Shown: piece by piece, positions 16,798 through 25,633 of the stretch
Numbering within the stretch: position 1 is the first letter of the stretch
Layout: each line of letters opens with the position of its first letter
DNA from: Tissierellia bacterium
GTDB lineage: Bacteria > Bacillota > Clostridia > Tissierellales > Peptoniphilaceae
DNA: 32,918 bases
Assembly: GCA_030538075.1 (NCBI GenBank)
Contig: JAUNUQ010000027.1
Span: forward strand, 1 to 32,918
Direction: 5' to 3'
Translations under genes and position numbers: made by a program
The notes under the pieces: model-generated
The model's input: only the letters and a program-made list of their open reading frames with translations
Told to the model about the DNA's origin: nothing
Database searches by the model: none

Positions 16798-17724
16798 ATG
16801 AAATTGGTGTCCGTGGTCATGCCGACTTACCAGCGAGATCTATTGTATGTCGAGCGGGCTATTCAGTCCCTACTGGACCAAAACTATAACAATATGGAAA
16901 TCCTAATCATTGATGATTCTCCAGATACATACGAGAATCGATCTGCCATCAAAGCGTATATCCTCAACCTGAGAGACCCTCGCATCCGTTACATCCAAAA
17001 TGAGAGGAATCTCGGTGGAGCACTGGCCCGCAATGTGGGGATTCGAATGGCCAAAGGCTATTATACGACTTTTTTAGACGACGATGATCGCTATCTGCCA
17101 GAGAAGATTTCAGCCCAAGTCGCCTTTATGGATGAGACTGGATACGACATGTCCTTTTCCAATATGCTGATTAAGACCATGGGCGAAGTCCTGATCGATG
17201 TGAGAAATTATTCGAATGTGTGGTCCTTTGAGCAGGAAGAGTTTTTAAAATACCATCTGATGCGCCATGCCACTGGTACACCCACCTTTATGTATGTGAC
17301 AGAAAAACTCCAATCCATCGGTGGCTTTGACGATGCCAGGATGGGCCAGGAATTTTATTTGATGCTGAAGACCATTGAGCGAGGACTGTCCATCGGCTAT
17401 TTGGATGTCTACCATGTGGTGGTTTATAAACACAAAGGGGATGCGATCTCAAAGGGCGACAATAAAATCATCGGTGAAAACGAGCTCTACGAACGAAAGA
17501 AATCCTATTTCCACCTATTGAGCCAGGATCAGATCTCCTTCGTGCGCATGCGCCATTACGCGGTATTGGCCGTGGCATACAAACGAAATGGGGATTTTCT
17601 GGGAATGATCAGTAATTTATTTAAGGCCTTTTTCGCCGCCCCCACACATATGCTAAAAGAAGGTGTCAAGTTTGTACTGAAGGTCTTTGAACAGCGCAGA
17701 CGCTATGCTGAAAAGACCGATTAA
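16798..17724 (+). CDS. Glycosyltransferase family 2
   Basis: Inverting GT-A glycosyltransferase, 308 aa. It begins SVVMPTYQRD, followed by LIIDDSPDTYENR (nucleotide contact Asp), NERNLGGALARNVGI and the metal-binding DXD region FLDDDDRYLPEKI near residue 98. No membrane segment is evident, so it is probably cytosolic and membrane-associated. ATG has AAAGGTGG 7 nt upstream. With the divergent GT4 enzyme it suggests a small cell-surface glycan locus, but no flippase, ligase or sugar-activation gene is nearby and the product is unknown. Confidence 0.87.
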   Translation: MKLVSVVMPTYQRDLLYVERAIQSLLDQNYNNMEILIIDDSPDTYENRSAIKAYILNLRDPRIRYIQNERNLGGALARNVGIRMAKGYYTTFLDDDDRYLPEKISAQVAFMDETGYDMSFSNMLIKTMGEVLIDVRNYSNVWSFEQEEFLKYHLMRHATGTPTFMYVTEKLQSIGGFDDARMGQEFYLMLKTIERGLSIGYLDVYHVVVYKHKGDAISKGDNKIIGENELYERKKSYFHLLSQDQISFVRMRHYAVLAVAYKRNGDFLGMISNLFKAFFAAPTHMLKEGVKFVLKVFEQRRRYAEKTD

Positions 17725-17751
17725 GAAATCAAGTTAGGAGTATTGATACAG

Positions 17752-18243
17752 ATGTATATGAACACAAAAAAATTGACGAAAGCAGCTGCTGTCGCCTCCA
17801 TCTATGTGGCGATGACGATGCTATTACCCATGCTCGGCTATGGTCCGATCCAATTTCGGATATCGGAGATCCTGACGCTCCTCGCCTTTTACAATCCCAT
17901 CTATGTACCGGCGATCACAGTCGGCGTAGCCATTTCCAACTTAGCTAGCCCCCTCGGAATGATCGATGTGATCTTTGGCTCCCTTCACTCTCTGATCTCC
18001 CTCTGGTGTATGAGCCGAACCAAGAATATCTGGCATGCCAGTTTATACCCTGCTCTCTTCTCTTTTATTATCGGCGCTGAGATCGTACTATTTTCTCCAG
18101 AGCCCCTTAGTTTTATTGCCGTGTCCCTACAGATTATGACCTCTGAATTGATCATCGTCACTTTGATCGGAGTTCCCGTATTCAAAATCTTAGAAAGGCA
18201 TCCCATCTTTCGAGACATAGTACTCAACCCGGATTACCACTAA
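17752..18243 (+). CDS. queT: QueT-family transporter (queuosine precursor ECF S component)
   Basis: Small membrane protein, 163 aa, about five hydrophobic helices. The segment LGYGPIQFRISEILTLLAFYNPIYVPAITVG resembles the QueT family (YGP-QFR-SE pattern), the substrate-binding S component of energy-coupling-factor importers for preQ1/preQ0. Helper ECF ATPase and T genes are absent here, as usual for group II systems with shared modules. ATG 17752 is preferred, with TTAGGAG 11 nt upstream; a TTG at 17743 is possible. It starts 27 nt after the GT2 gene, probably co-transcribed, and no preQ1 riboswitch precedes it. Functional assignment is from family resemblance only. Confidence 0.78.
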   Translation: MYMNTKKLTKAAAVASIYVAMTMLLPMLGYGPIQFRISEILTLLAFYNPIYVPAITVGVAISNLASPLGMIDVIFGSLHSLISLWCMSRTKNIWHASLYPALFSFIIGAEIVLFSPEPLSFIAVSLQIMTSELIIVTLIGVPVFKILERHPIFRDIVLNPDYH

Positions 18244-18259
18244 TCCGGGTTGTTTTTTT
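18225..18259 (+). terminator. Strong terminator of the GT2-queT operon, containing the stop codon
   Basis: A perfect 12-bp stem (18225-18236 with 18241-18252) closed by a CCAC tetraloop is followed by seven T (18253-18259). The TAA stop of queT (18241-18243) opens the downstream arm, so the last codons of the gene double as the terminator. Confidence 0.92.
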
Positions 18260-18270
18260 CTATTTGGATT

Positions 18271-18645
18271 CTAGTCCCGTTGCTCTTCCAGCTCCACGTC
18301 CATTTCCCTCTCCCTCACCTCGATATGTCTTTCTTTTTGAATGAGCTCCCAGTGGACGATGATGGTGATGAAAATTCGGATGATGACGAGAGCGCCTACC
18401 TCGATGATGGCAGCAGAGCTACGGGCGATCAAAGTCTTCAGGATCTCCGCGGCTAAAATAATCTCCAGCGCAGCCGAGAGGCCGTTGTTCAGTATCGTAT
18501 CGCTGCCAATCTCTTCAAAGTTCAACTTCTTCACGAAGATCATTTGGTACAATCCCTTGAATACGGTGACGATGATGATGATCACCCCCATCGCTTCGAT
18601 AAAAAGAGAGGCTAGGGATACGAATTCGAAGAATAATTCGTGCAT
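18271..18645 (-). CDS. DUF1622 family membrane protein
   Basis: Membrane protein of unknown function, 124 aa, with three hydrophobic helices (about residues 5-32, 55-75 and 78-98). The segment LSAALEIILAAEILKTLIARSSAAIIEVGALVIIRIFITIIVHWEL matches the DUF1622 pattern. A charged, mostly acidic tail of about 20 residues is cytoplasmic or coiled. ATG 18645 is chosen over the one at 18657: GGAGGAG directly precedes it, while the earlier codon sits on a T run with no ribosome site. The preceding terminator leaves no obvious promoter, so expression may come from read-through of the SPFH gene. Confidence 0.75.
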   Translation of the reverse strand: MHELFFEFVSLASLFIEAMGVIIIIVTVFKGLYQMIFVKKLNFEEIGSDTILNNGLSAALEIILAAEILKTLIARSSAAIIEVGALVIIRIFITIIVHWELIQKERHIEVREREMDVELEEQRD

Positions 18646-18657
18646 GGTCTCCTCCAT

Positions 18658-18706
18658 AAAAAACTAGGGCATGATCCAAAGCCAACTGGCCTTGGACCCA
18701 TGCCCT
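18658..18706 (-). terminator. Terminator between the SPFH gene and the DUF1622 gene
   Basis: On the minus strand a hairpin with an 8-bp perfect base AGGGCATG/CATGCCCT (18699-18706 with 18666-18673) and further imperfect pairing towards its tip is followed after AG by six T (18658-18663). The T run ends 12 nt from the DUF1622 start, so the terminator may set the ratio of the two products. Confidence 0.8.
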
Positions 18707-18715
18707 TAAATCCGC

Positions 18716-19945
18716 TTACTTAAATGGGTTTCCACATTCTGGACAGAATTTGGGCTCGGGTTGCCCCGGTTGTAGAGTATAGCCACAGTTGCGGCAAGAG
18801 GGCGCTCCTTGCTCCGGCTTCTTGGTACCACAATTCGTACAGAAGTTTCCAGAGTTTTTAGTACCACATTCTGGGCAGAACCACTCCCCTAGCTGCTTTC
18901 CTGCTCCCCCCTGTTCCCCTTGGGTTTGCTGTGCTCTAGCAGCTTCCTCTTGTCTCATCTGTTCCATATTGGATGTGGAGAATCCACCCATCACATTACC
19001 AGCCGTCCCCAGGCCAATCCCCATTCCCATATAGCTCTGGGCGGCACCGCCTGGATTGGATCCCGCTGCTTCCATGCCACGGGCTACGGAGCCTTGGACA
19101 TAGCCTTCTCGGACCCGAGCATCTCCCAGCATTGCGCCTTGGTTGCGCATATTGATGAGTTTTTGGGATTCTTCGTCATAGGAAATACTGGCGATTCCCA
19201 CGGACTGTACTTCCATTCCCCGCTTCTCTCGCCATTCGTCGTCCAATACCTCGCGCATGTATTTGCTAAGCTCCATGCTCTTGGATACGACAAAAGAGAT
19301 ACGGGTGCCCTCGACGCTCAATCGGTTGATCGCAGCCTGAAGGGCTTCTAAGAACTCAGAGAGATACTGCTCATTGATCTCTTCGATCTCCACTTTGCGA
19401 GCATTTCTGGGAATGACTTCTGCAAAGAACAGGAGTGGATCGGTCACTTTTATGGAATAAGTCCCATGGGTACGCAAAAACAGCTCCGAATTATAAAAAT
19501 TATCGAAGTAGTTGATCGCATTTCGGGTGCCAAATTTAATGCCCTTGATCTCTTGGGTATTGATGAAATACACTTCTTGTTTTAGAGGTGGAGTTCCACC
19601 GAATTTAATCCGATTAAAAGACTCTCGAAGGGCTTGTCCAAAATCCCCATTGAATAAGGAGGGTGCAGAGTTGTTGTCGACCTTGTAATACCCTGGTTCA
19701 GCGGTATAGTCAATGACCTTTCCTCCATCGGTCAAAATCATGAATTGGTTCTGATTGACGTGGATGATGGAGCCATCCGTTACGATATTAGACGTTCCCT
19801 TCGTGTTGGATCCCTTTCCCTCACGTACGAATTTCCCAGAGGTAAAGACTGTACTTCCGCCCATATCATCGGCTTCGATAGCCTCTAGCCATTGATCGGC
19901 GAGGGACCCGCGAATCGATTCCAGTGTTGCTTTAATGATGCCCAT
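18716..19945 (-). CDS. SPFH-domain protein with C-terminal zinc ribbons (YdjI-like)
   Basis: Cytoplasmic, probably membrane-associated scaffold protein, 409 aa. An SPFH/band-7-like domain covers about residues 20-290 (e.g. GIKFGTRNAINYFDNFYNSE, FLRTHGTYSIKVTDPLLFF). A Gly/Met-rich low-complexity stretch (residues 295-335) and a Gln/Ala-rich helix follow. The C-terminus holds paired zinc-binding motifs: CPECG and CTNCG, then CRNCG and CPECG. Bacillus YdjI has this architecture and works with a PspA-family protein and YdjH/YdjG in the membrane-stress response. Those partners are not visible here. ATG has AAGGAGG 3 nt upstream. It is a single gene with its own promoter and terminator. Confidence 0.85.
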   Translation of the reverse strand: MGIIKATLESIRGSLADQWLEAIEADDMGGSTVFTSGKFVREGKGSNTKGTSNIVTDGSIIHVNQNQFMILTDGGKVIDYTAEPGYYKVDNNSAPSLFNGDFGQALRESFNRIKFGGTPPLKQEVYFINTQEIKGIKFGTRNAINYFDNFYNSELFLRTHGTYSIKVTDPLLFFAEVIPRNARKVEIEEINEQYLSEFLEALQAAINRLSVEGTRISFVVSKSMELSKYMREVLDDEWREKRGMEVQSVGIASISYDEESQKLINMRNQGAMLGDARVREGYVQGSVARGMEAAGSNPGGAAQSYMGMGIGLGTAGNVMGGFSTSNMEQMRQEEAARAQQTQGEQGGAGKQLGEWFCPECGTKNSGNFCTNCGTKKPEQGAPSCRNCGYTLQPGQPEPKFCPECGNPFK

Positions 19946-20011
19946 ATAGTCCTCCTTAATCTATTCTTTCGGCCTTGCGCCGATAGTTCACTTTTTGAAT
20001 GTACCTCTTTA

Positions 20012-20040
20012 CCTATACCCATTTTTCACGAAAATATCAA
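20012..20040 (-). promoter_or_regulatory. Promoter of the SPFH gene
   Basis: On the minus strand TTGATA (20035-20040) and TATAGG (20012-20017) are 17 nt apart. The leader of about 60 nt contains a small hairpin TCGGC/GCCGA near 19970-19985, ahead of the ribosome site. Confidence 0.5.
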
Positions 20041-20069
20041 GAAATTTTTAAATGGTCTTTTCTTATCGG

Positions 20070-20103
20070 ACAAAACAAAAACGGAGGGGGAAACCCTCCG
20101 TTT
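20070..20103 (-). terminator. Terminator of the glutamate fermentation operon
   Basis: A perfect 10-bp stem AAACGGAGGG/CCCTCCGTTT (20079-20088 with 20094-20103) with a 5-nt loop runs on the minus strand into TTTTTGTTTTG. It lies 10 nt after the stop of the last gene. Confidence 0.88.
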
Positions 20104-20112
20104 CGTTGTGGC

Positions 20113-20667
20113 CTATTTCAGGGAATCCAGATAAGCCTGTCTTCCCAGTTCATATAAATTGTTTCCCTCGGCATCAATGGTCACTGTGACGGGAAAATCC
20201 GTGACATGGAGCCTTCGAATTGCCTCTGAACCCAAATCCTCATAACAGACGATTTCGGCCGAATCGATACGACTCTTGATCAGAGCGGCAGCTCCACCGA
20301 TCGCAGTAAAGTATACGGCGCCGTGTTCCAGCATTTTCTCGACGACCTCTGGACCTCTCTTGCCCTTTCCAATCATCCCCATCAATCCCTCATCTAAGAG
20401 CCTTGGGGTGTAGGCGTCCATTCGATAGCTGGTCGTTGGACCTGCAGAGCCAATGGGTTCACCTGGTTTTGCTGGGGTGGGTCCCACATAGTAGATCACT
20501 TGGCCACGGATATCAAAGGGAAGCTCTTCCCCTCGATCCAGTCGCTCAATTAGCCGCTTATGGCCGGCGTCTCGAGCAGTGTAGATGATGCCCGTGATTT
20601 CGACGACCTCTCCAGCCTTCAGATCCTTTAGTGACTCTCTGTCAAAGGGAGTCTTCAGTTTTTTCAT
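20113..20667 (-). CDS. Class I fumarase-type hydratase beta subunit, probable mesaconase
   Basis: Beta subunit, 184 aa, corresponding to the C-terminal domain of Fe-S fumarases and tartrate dehydratases. Typical segments are GEVVEITGIIYTARDAGHKRL, YVGPTPAKPGEPIGSAGPTTS (substrate-binding GPTTS-RMD), GMIGKGKRG and the GGAAAL loop. The open frame runs 14 codons further upstream, but ATG 20667 has AGGAGGG 6 nt before it and opens the normal domain. Position directly after methylaspartate ammonia-lyase suggests its substrate is mesaconate, hydrated to (S)-citramalate, as in Clostridium tetanomorphum. Fumarate hydratase activity cannot be excluded, since class I enzymes can act on both. Confidence 0.88.
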   Translation of the reverse strand: MKKLKTPFDRESLKDLKAGEVVEITGIIYTARDAGHKRLIERLDRGEELPFDIRGQVIYYVGPTPAKPGEPIGSAGPTTSYRMDAYTPRLLDEGLMGMIGKGKRGPEVVEKMLEHGAVYFTAIGGAAALIKSRIDSAEIVCYEDLGSEAIRRLHVTDFPVTVTIDAEGNNLYELGRQAYLDSLK

Positions 20668-20677
20668 AGCAGCCCTC

Positions 20678-21523
20678 CTACAGTATGACTTCTTTGTGCC
20701 GAGTGGCATGGCAGTTGATGTTTACTGCAACGGGCAGCCCGGCAATATGGGTCGGATAACTTGCGACCATCACTTTGAGGGCGGTTGTCTTGCCTCCATA
20801 ACCTTGAGGCCCGATTCCCAGTGCATTGATCTTCTCTAAGAGCTCTTCCTCCAGTGTCGCATAGTCGGGATCTGGATTGACCGAATTCATATCTCGCATC
20901 AGGGCTTCCTTGGCCAAGAGCGTCACCTTGTCCATGGTGCCACCAACTCCCACCCCGACGACGATGGGGGGGCAGGGATTGGGTCCTGCCAGTTCCACGC
21001 TCTCCAATACGAAATCAATCACCCCTTGGAGACCATCAGATGGCCTGAGCATTTTGAGCCTCGACATATTCTCGGACCCAAAACCCTTCGCCGCCACCAT
21101 GATGGACAGAGTATCGCCGGGGACGATCTCATAGTGAATGACCGCAGGGGTGTTGTCACCGGTATTTACCCGGCCAAAGAGGGGATCCCTTACCACGGAT
21201 TTGCGCAAGAGTCCGTCCTCATATCCACGGCGAATGCCTTCGTTGATCGCATCGCCAATTTGACCCCCGACGATCTGGACCTGTTGCCCCAGCTTTACGA
21301 ATACCACTGCCATTCCCGTATCTTGGCACATGGGGACCCGATCTGTCTGGGCGATCTTTGCATTTTCTAAGATTTGATCTAAAGTCGATTTCGCCAGCTC
21401 CCACTCCTCTTCTGCTCGGAGTTCCTCTAGCCTATTCCAAACGTCCTGAGGTAGGAAATAACTGGCTTCCATGACCATCCTGCGAACTTCTTCTGTAATC
21501 CTCTCACATTGGATCTGTTTCAT
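20678..21523 (-). CDS. Class I fumarase-type hydratase alpha subunit, probable mesaconase
   Basis: Alpha subunit, 281 aa, carrying the [4Fe-4S] cluster of the two-subunit hydratase. Conserved segments are PMCQDTGMAVVFVKLGQQV (cluster Cys), GSENMSRLKMLRPSDGLQGV, and GPNPCPPIVVGVGVGGTMDK (second cluster Cys). It starts 10 nt after the ammonia-lyase stop and ends 10 nt before the beta subunit start. The same fold serves fumarase, L-tartrate dehydratase and mesaconase. The neighbouring genes make mesaconase the best inference: mesaconate produced by the ammonia-lyase would be hydrated to (S)-citramalate. Citramalate lyase genes for the next step are not in this window. Confidence 0.88.
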   Translation of the reverse strand: MKQIQCERITEEVRRMVMEASYFLPQDVWNRLEELRAEEEWELAKSTLDQILENAKIAQTDRVPMCQDTGMAVVFVKLGQQVQIVGGQIGDAINEGIRRGYEDGLLRKSVVRDPLFGRVNTGDNTPAVIHYEIVPGDTLSIMVAAKGFGSENMSRLKMLRPSDGLQGVIDFVLESVELAGPNPCPPIVVGVGVGGTMDKVTLLAKEALMRDMNSVNPDPDYATLEEELLEKINALGIGPQGYGGKTTALKVMVASYPTHIAGLPVAVNINCHATRHKEVIL

Positions 21524-21533
21524 CTCTCGGCCG

Positions 21534-22775
21534 TTACTTTCTGTGGTTGACCAGTGCGCAGACCCGATTCATTTCATTGTTGACGAGCATAAATCCTTCG
21601 TCCACTCCCATACCCGGTTTTGCGAGCTGTTGGTCGGCACCCGTTGCCATGGAGCAGTTGACCAGTACCTCTGCAGAGCGGCCGGTCTCATTACATGTCC
21701 CACCACAATACGCCAATACGCCGTATTCCTTGCATTTTAGTACTGCATTGATGGTATTGTTGATGCCTCCAAGGTCGGGAGTTTTGATCTGAATCATATG
21801 GCCAGCTTTGACCTTGGCGAAGTCGATGACATCCTCTAAGGTGTTACACCACTCATCCGCAACCAATTGGACATTGATCTGTTCATCATCTAGTCTCTTC
21901 GTCAATTCCGCAAGAACTCGCATTTGATCTTCGCGATTTCCCATGTCCATTGGACCTTCGATGCGGAGTTGGAATGGTTTTGCCGCCTCTTCAAGGGTCT
22001 TTAGATAAACCGCCATCTTATCGATGTCATTTCCAGTGAAATCTCCGATGGTGCCGTAGACATCGATGTGAAGGGTCGGACTATACTCAGCATTATGTCT
22101 CTTGTCGAGGATACGATCTCTCAGCCAGATCACATATTCTCTGAGTAGCTCCCCATTGTGTCCCGTCTTCTCTTCGACATTATTAAATAGGCCGTGGGGT
22201 AATACTTCCACTTCCTTGATGATCATCTTATCCGCATTGATATAGCGGTCATCTCCGGTTTGTGCAAAAATCGGAATCCGCTTGATCTCAACGCCTGTCT
22301 CGTATTCATCTCTAATGACCTCTGCCATGGTCAAATGCTTTGCCTTGGCAACTGCATCTAAAATAGCTTGGGTCACTCCATATCGAATGGCCGTATGCAA
22401 TCTCTTTCCATCTAGGTGCAGGTGATCAAATTCTTCTGCCAGGTCTTTAAAACTATCGAGTTCTCTGCCGACCAATTTTTCCTTAATAGGGCCTTCGATG
22501 ACGGGGATGAAATCCTTCGCCAAGAACAGGGGATCCCTACCTCCAGCTCCGGAGTACTGAACTGCCGCACAGTCCCCAAAAGCCACTTGCCCGTCCTCTA
22601 AAATCAACATGACGGAGATGGACTCACCAGCGATGCGTATCGCTGGGAACCCAGGAGTTGTCGGCTCGCCGATATAGAACATACCGTCATGGCCAGCACC
22701 CTGCTTGATAGCTTTTTGGTCGTCAAAATAGAATCCGGTTTTACCTGGTGAACAAATTAGATCTACGATTTTCAT
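21534..22775 (-). CDS. mal: Methylaspartate ammonia-lyase
   Basis: Enolase-superfamily enzyme, 413 aa, that removes ammonia from (2S,3S)-3-methylaspartate to give mesaconate. All residues known from the Clostridium/Citrobacter enzymes fall at the same numbers: His194 ([13 protein letters not shown]), the Mg ligands Asp238 (HIDVYG), Glu273 (IEGP) and Asp307 (VADEW), and the catalytic base Lys331 (IKTPDLGG). [11 protein letters not shown] is also characteristic. Length is exactly that of the characterised proteins. The start overlaps the end of the mutase E gene by 4 nt, so the two are coupled. Confidence 0.97.
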   Translation of the reverse strand: MKIVDLICSPGKTGFYFDDQKAIKQGAGHDGMFYIGEPTTPGFPAIRIAGESISVMLILEDGQVAFGDCAAVQYSGAGGRDPLFLAKDFIPVIEGPIKEKLVGRELDSFKDLAEEFDHLHLDGKRLHTAIRYGVTQAILDAVAKAKHLTMAEVIRDEYETGVEIKRIPIFAQTGDDRYINADKMIIKEVEVLPHGLFNNVEEKTGHNGELLREYVIWLRDRILDKRHNAEYSPTLHIDVYGTIGDFTGNDIDKMAVYLKTLEEAAKPFQLRIEGPMDMGNREDQMRVLAELTKRLDDEQINVQLVADEWCNTLEDVIDFAKVKAGHMIQIKTPDLGGINNTINAVLKCKEYGVLAYCGGTCNETGRSAEVLVNCSMATGADQQLAKPGMGVDEGFMLVNNEMNRVCALVNHRK

Positions 22776-24235
22776 GCAATACTCTCCTCTTTGCGTCCGA
22801 TTAGCCTGCCTTTACCAACGGCAAAGACATCGTCTACTGTCATTTGGAAATCTACTTTCCTTCGCTCTGCGCGCGCTCTCTCTTCGAGCATCTGTCTATT
22901 AAAGTCGATGAGCTCCTTGCTAAAGGGCAGGTTCCCCGTCATCAGGTAACGGATATTTCCGTTGTTGTCTCTCGCTGGCATGACCTTGCCCGCATTGTAT
23001 TTCGATGGTGCAAAGGGAATGTCCAAGACGCCGGCTTCAAAGGCTTTAATAACGCCGACTACTAAATCTCCTGCGCCCAATTCAAAGACCTTATCCAGGA
23101 TCGCTTTTGTTTCCTGTTTGATGATGTCTGTTTCATGGGTGAGGGCGTAACTGGTCAGCATTCGCTGCTCTGCTAATAAGTTGAGCACGATCTTAGTGGT
23201 CTTGATCCCGTTTGCATTGGCTTCTTTTGTCGGAATTCCAAAGGCCTCGTGGGGTGTCTTGACGATGACTTTAGTGGCGCCAGCCATAGCTGCAGCCGTC
23301 GAGCCCAGAGCAATTACTCCATAAGCCCTCGCCTCATCCTCCGGGAAGCCTCCCATCCACTGGTGGAATACGGTGGTGAGAACTACATCATAGTAGCCAT
23401 AGTCTTCGAGATATTCCTCTGTCTGCTGCTCTAAGGCGCGGATTGCGGCAACGTCTTGATAGAGGTTTCCACACTGGCCATAGCCGACGGTGATGTTCTT
23501 AACACCTTGCTCTGCTGCTAATAGAGCCTCAATAATCGCCACTACATTGGAAGTGGAAGGAGGCACTAGAGTCCCCGTCAGAGGACCAAATGGCTCGCGA
23601 TTGATGGATACTCCGTTTTCCTCATAGAAACCGACGAGTCGATCGCTGTATTGCCAATACTCCAAGGTCTTTTCAATGGGCACAGACTTCGCATAGGGCA
23701 CATTGTAGCTGATGGCACCACCTTCGTTTGAAGTATATCCACCAGCGTGGATGATCTCGGACAAGAGTCTCGCGTCTGGCGTGCCGTGACGCGCTTGCAG
23801 AGGCAGTTTTACATTTTCGACGACTTGACGACATTTGTATACGCCATGATTGACCGCTGGGAAACCATTCATCAGGGATCTGCCAGCTTTTCTGGATTCC
23901 AGAATCCCGTCTTCCCCTTCCTCGTATCGGTTTTGTCTGGTATAGGCGTCAATGGTGGAAGGCAGTAGATCCGCGCCACCTACATCCTGTAGATATTGGA
24001 GCAGTTCAATATGCTCGTCCAGCAAGGGCACGCCCGCTCGTGGCTGCGCTAGGGTGATCCCCTTGTTCTTCGCCCATTCCAACTTTTTTGCGAAGTTCTT
24101 CTCATCGGGTAATTTCTTCAAGTAGTCAATTGCATTTTCTAGATTGACTTCCTTTCCCGTCGGCCAAGTGGCCAGAACTTCTTCTCTCATATCCATAAAT
24201 TCCCCTTCGGGAATCTTTTTATTTCTCCATTTCAT
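22772..24235 (-). CDS. glmE: Glutamate mutase epsilon (E) subunit
   Basis: Large catalytic subunit, 487 aa, of coenzyme-B12-dependent glutamate mutase (methylaspartate mutase), which isomerises L-glutamate to (2S,3S)-3-methylaspartate. The TIM-barrel protein shows [76 protein letters not shown] and [15 protein letters not shown]. These follow the Clostridium cochlearium GlmE pattern closely. That includes the N-terminus ([14 protein letters not shown]), which supports ATG 24235 despite its weak ribosome site; an internal ATG at 24196 has a better GAAGGGGA but would shorten the conserved region. It begins 3 nt after the mutL stop. Confidence 0.97.
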   Translation of the reverse strand: MKWRNKKIPEGEFMDMREEVLATWPTGKEVNLENAIDYLKKLPDEKNFAKKLEWAKNKGITLAQPRAGVPLLDEHIELLQYLQDVGGADLLPSTIDAYTRQNRYEEGEDGILESRKAGRSLMNGFPAVNHGVYKCRQVVENVKLPLQARHGTPDARLLSEIIHAGGYTSNEGGAISYNVPYAKSVPIEKTLEYWQYSDRLVGFYEENGVSINREPFGPLTGTLVPPSTSNVVAIIEALLAAEQGVKNITVGYGQCGNLYQDVAAIRALEQQTEEYLEDYGYYDVVLTTVFHQWMGGFPEDEARAYGVIALGSTAAAMAGATKVIVKTPHEAFGIPTKEANANGIKTTKIVLNLLAEQRMLTSYALTHETDIIKQETKAILDKVFELGAGDLVVGVIKAFEAGVLDIPFAPSKYNAGKVMPARDNNGNIRYLMTGNLPFSKELIDFNRQMLEERARAERRKVDFQMTVDDVFAVGKGRLIGRKEESIA

Positions 24236-24238
24236 CGA

Positions 24239-25627
24239 TTAAGCACCCACTTTTCCTATATATTTTTTCATCATCCGTACCGCCATATCCGGATTGATCG
24301 TCGCCAACAGTCCCATGGCACTGAGTACATATTTCTGATCCAGGTAAAATTTTGGTCGTCTCGGTTTGAGGGATTGGGGTTCCTCCATTGTGAACTTACT
24401 CGCTTCTAGGATCTCCTGAGGCGCTTCGGAGTAGACGAGGATCCCCCCCGTACCGATCACCACAGGCAAATCCATCAGGTCCTTTCCCGTCTGCTGGTAC
24501 ATCAAACCCGTCGGAGAATACACCTGCTCCACTTCACCGGCATGGCGAAGCATGGAGATGCGTGAACAGATCTTCGCAATTGCAAGATCAAAAGTCAAAT
24601 CCCGGTCCGTCTCAGCAATAAAACTGGGATTGGAATTCCGCTTTTGTATCTCTTCATCGATGTCGTATTCGGCTCCTCCGAGGTAGGAGCGCAGCATCCG
24701 CTTTCCAGCGACTTCCACTACGGAGGGAATGGAATAGCGCATCCCTAAGTCCCCTTCAACAGTTCGTTTTGCCAAGGGCTCTTCCAATCCTCTAAGGAAT
24801 ACTGAGGGCTTGCTGGGCGCTCCCTCAGCGATGGAATGAACATCCGTCGTTGCACCACCGATGTCGATGATGGCCAGATCGCCCATGCCGTCCTCATCAT
24901 CCGTACCTCTGGATAGGACCTGCGCCGCTGTCAGGACCGCTGCAGGGGTGGGCATCACAATCCCGCTGAGCTCTTCCATGACATGGGTCATCCCCTTCGC
25001 CTTGATAATATTCTTCATAAAAATAGTTCGAATGGTCTCTCTGGCACTTTCAACATTCAGCTGATTGAGCTTGGGCATTACATTCTCAGCTACATAATAA
25101 TCTACTTTGCCCTCAAAGATCTCTTCGATGTCGTCCAATGCACTCTTATTTCCTGCGACGACAACCGGGACTTGGACGCCGAATTCCGCCAATCTCTCTG
25201 CATTATGCAGTATGCATTCCGAATTTCCGCCGTTTGTGCCCCCAGCTAACAAGATCATATCTGCATTGGAATTGATAATCTCTCTGGTCTCTGATTTATT
25301 AATATTGTGGCTATAGGTTCCGATCATCTTAGCCCCAGCGCCCAATGCCGCTCTCTTTGCAGCCTCGCTGGTCAGTTCTGGCACCAAGCCAATGGCGATC
25401 ATCTTTAGGCCACCAGCTGCAGAAGAACAGGCTAAACTCTGCTTGATATGAAAATCTGTTCCGTAGACCTCTTGAATTTGCTGCATCGCATTTCGAAAAC
25501 CGATCATCACATCGGTTTCCACCGTCGTGTAGGCCTTTGCTGTGGCAAAGATCTCTTCCCTTTCAATGTCAATTAATGTGACTTTGGTATTGGTACTCCC
25601 AAAATCCACGAACAGATAGACGTCCAT
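24239..25627 (-). CDS. mutL: MutL/GlmL, glutamate mutase-associated ASKHA ATPase
   Basis: Protein of 462 aa with an ASKHA (Hsp70/actin-like) nucleotide-binding fold: phosphate-1 loop LFVDFGSTNTKVTLID at residues 5-20 and phosphate-2 region AIIDIGGATTDVHSI near residue 254. It lies between the two mutase subunits in Clostridium operons and is thought to reactivate or protect the B12-enzyme, like other diol-dehydratase-type reactivases. It is not the DNA mismatch-repair MutL. The start has no clear ribosome site and lies 6 nt after the S-subunit stop, implying coupling. Direct function in this organism is inferred from family and position. Confidence 0.93.
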   Translation of the reverse strand: MDVYLFVDFGSTNTKVTLIDIEREEIFATAKAYTTVETDVMIGFRNAMQQIQEVYGTDFHIKQSLACSSAAGGLKMIAIGLVPELTSEAAKRAALGAGAKMIGTYSHNINKSETREIINSNADMILLAGGTNGGNSECILHNAERLAEFGVQVPVVVAGNKSALDDIEEIFEGKVDYYVAENVMPKLNQLNVESARETIRTIFMKNIIKAKGMTHVMEELSGIVMPTPAAVLTAAQVLSRGTDDEDGMGDLAIIDIGGATTDVHSIAEGAPSKPSVFLRGLEEPLAKRTVEGDLGMRYSIPSVVEVAGKRMLRSYLGGAEYDIDEEIQKRNSNPSFIAETDRDLTFDLAIAKICSRISMLRHAGEVEQVYSPTGLMYQQTGKDLMDLPVVIGTGGILVYSEAPQEILEASKFTMEEPQSLKPRRPKFYLDQKYVLSAMGLLATINPDMAVRMMKKYIGKVGA

Positions 25628-25633
25628 GGGTTT

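Noticed and set aside
17725-17751. preQ1 riboswitch before queT
   Set aside because: Only 27 nt separate it from the GT2 gene and they contain just a ribosome site.
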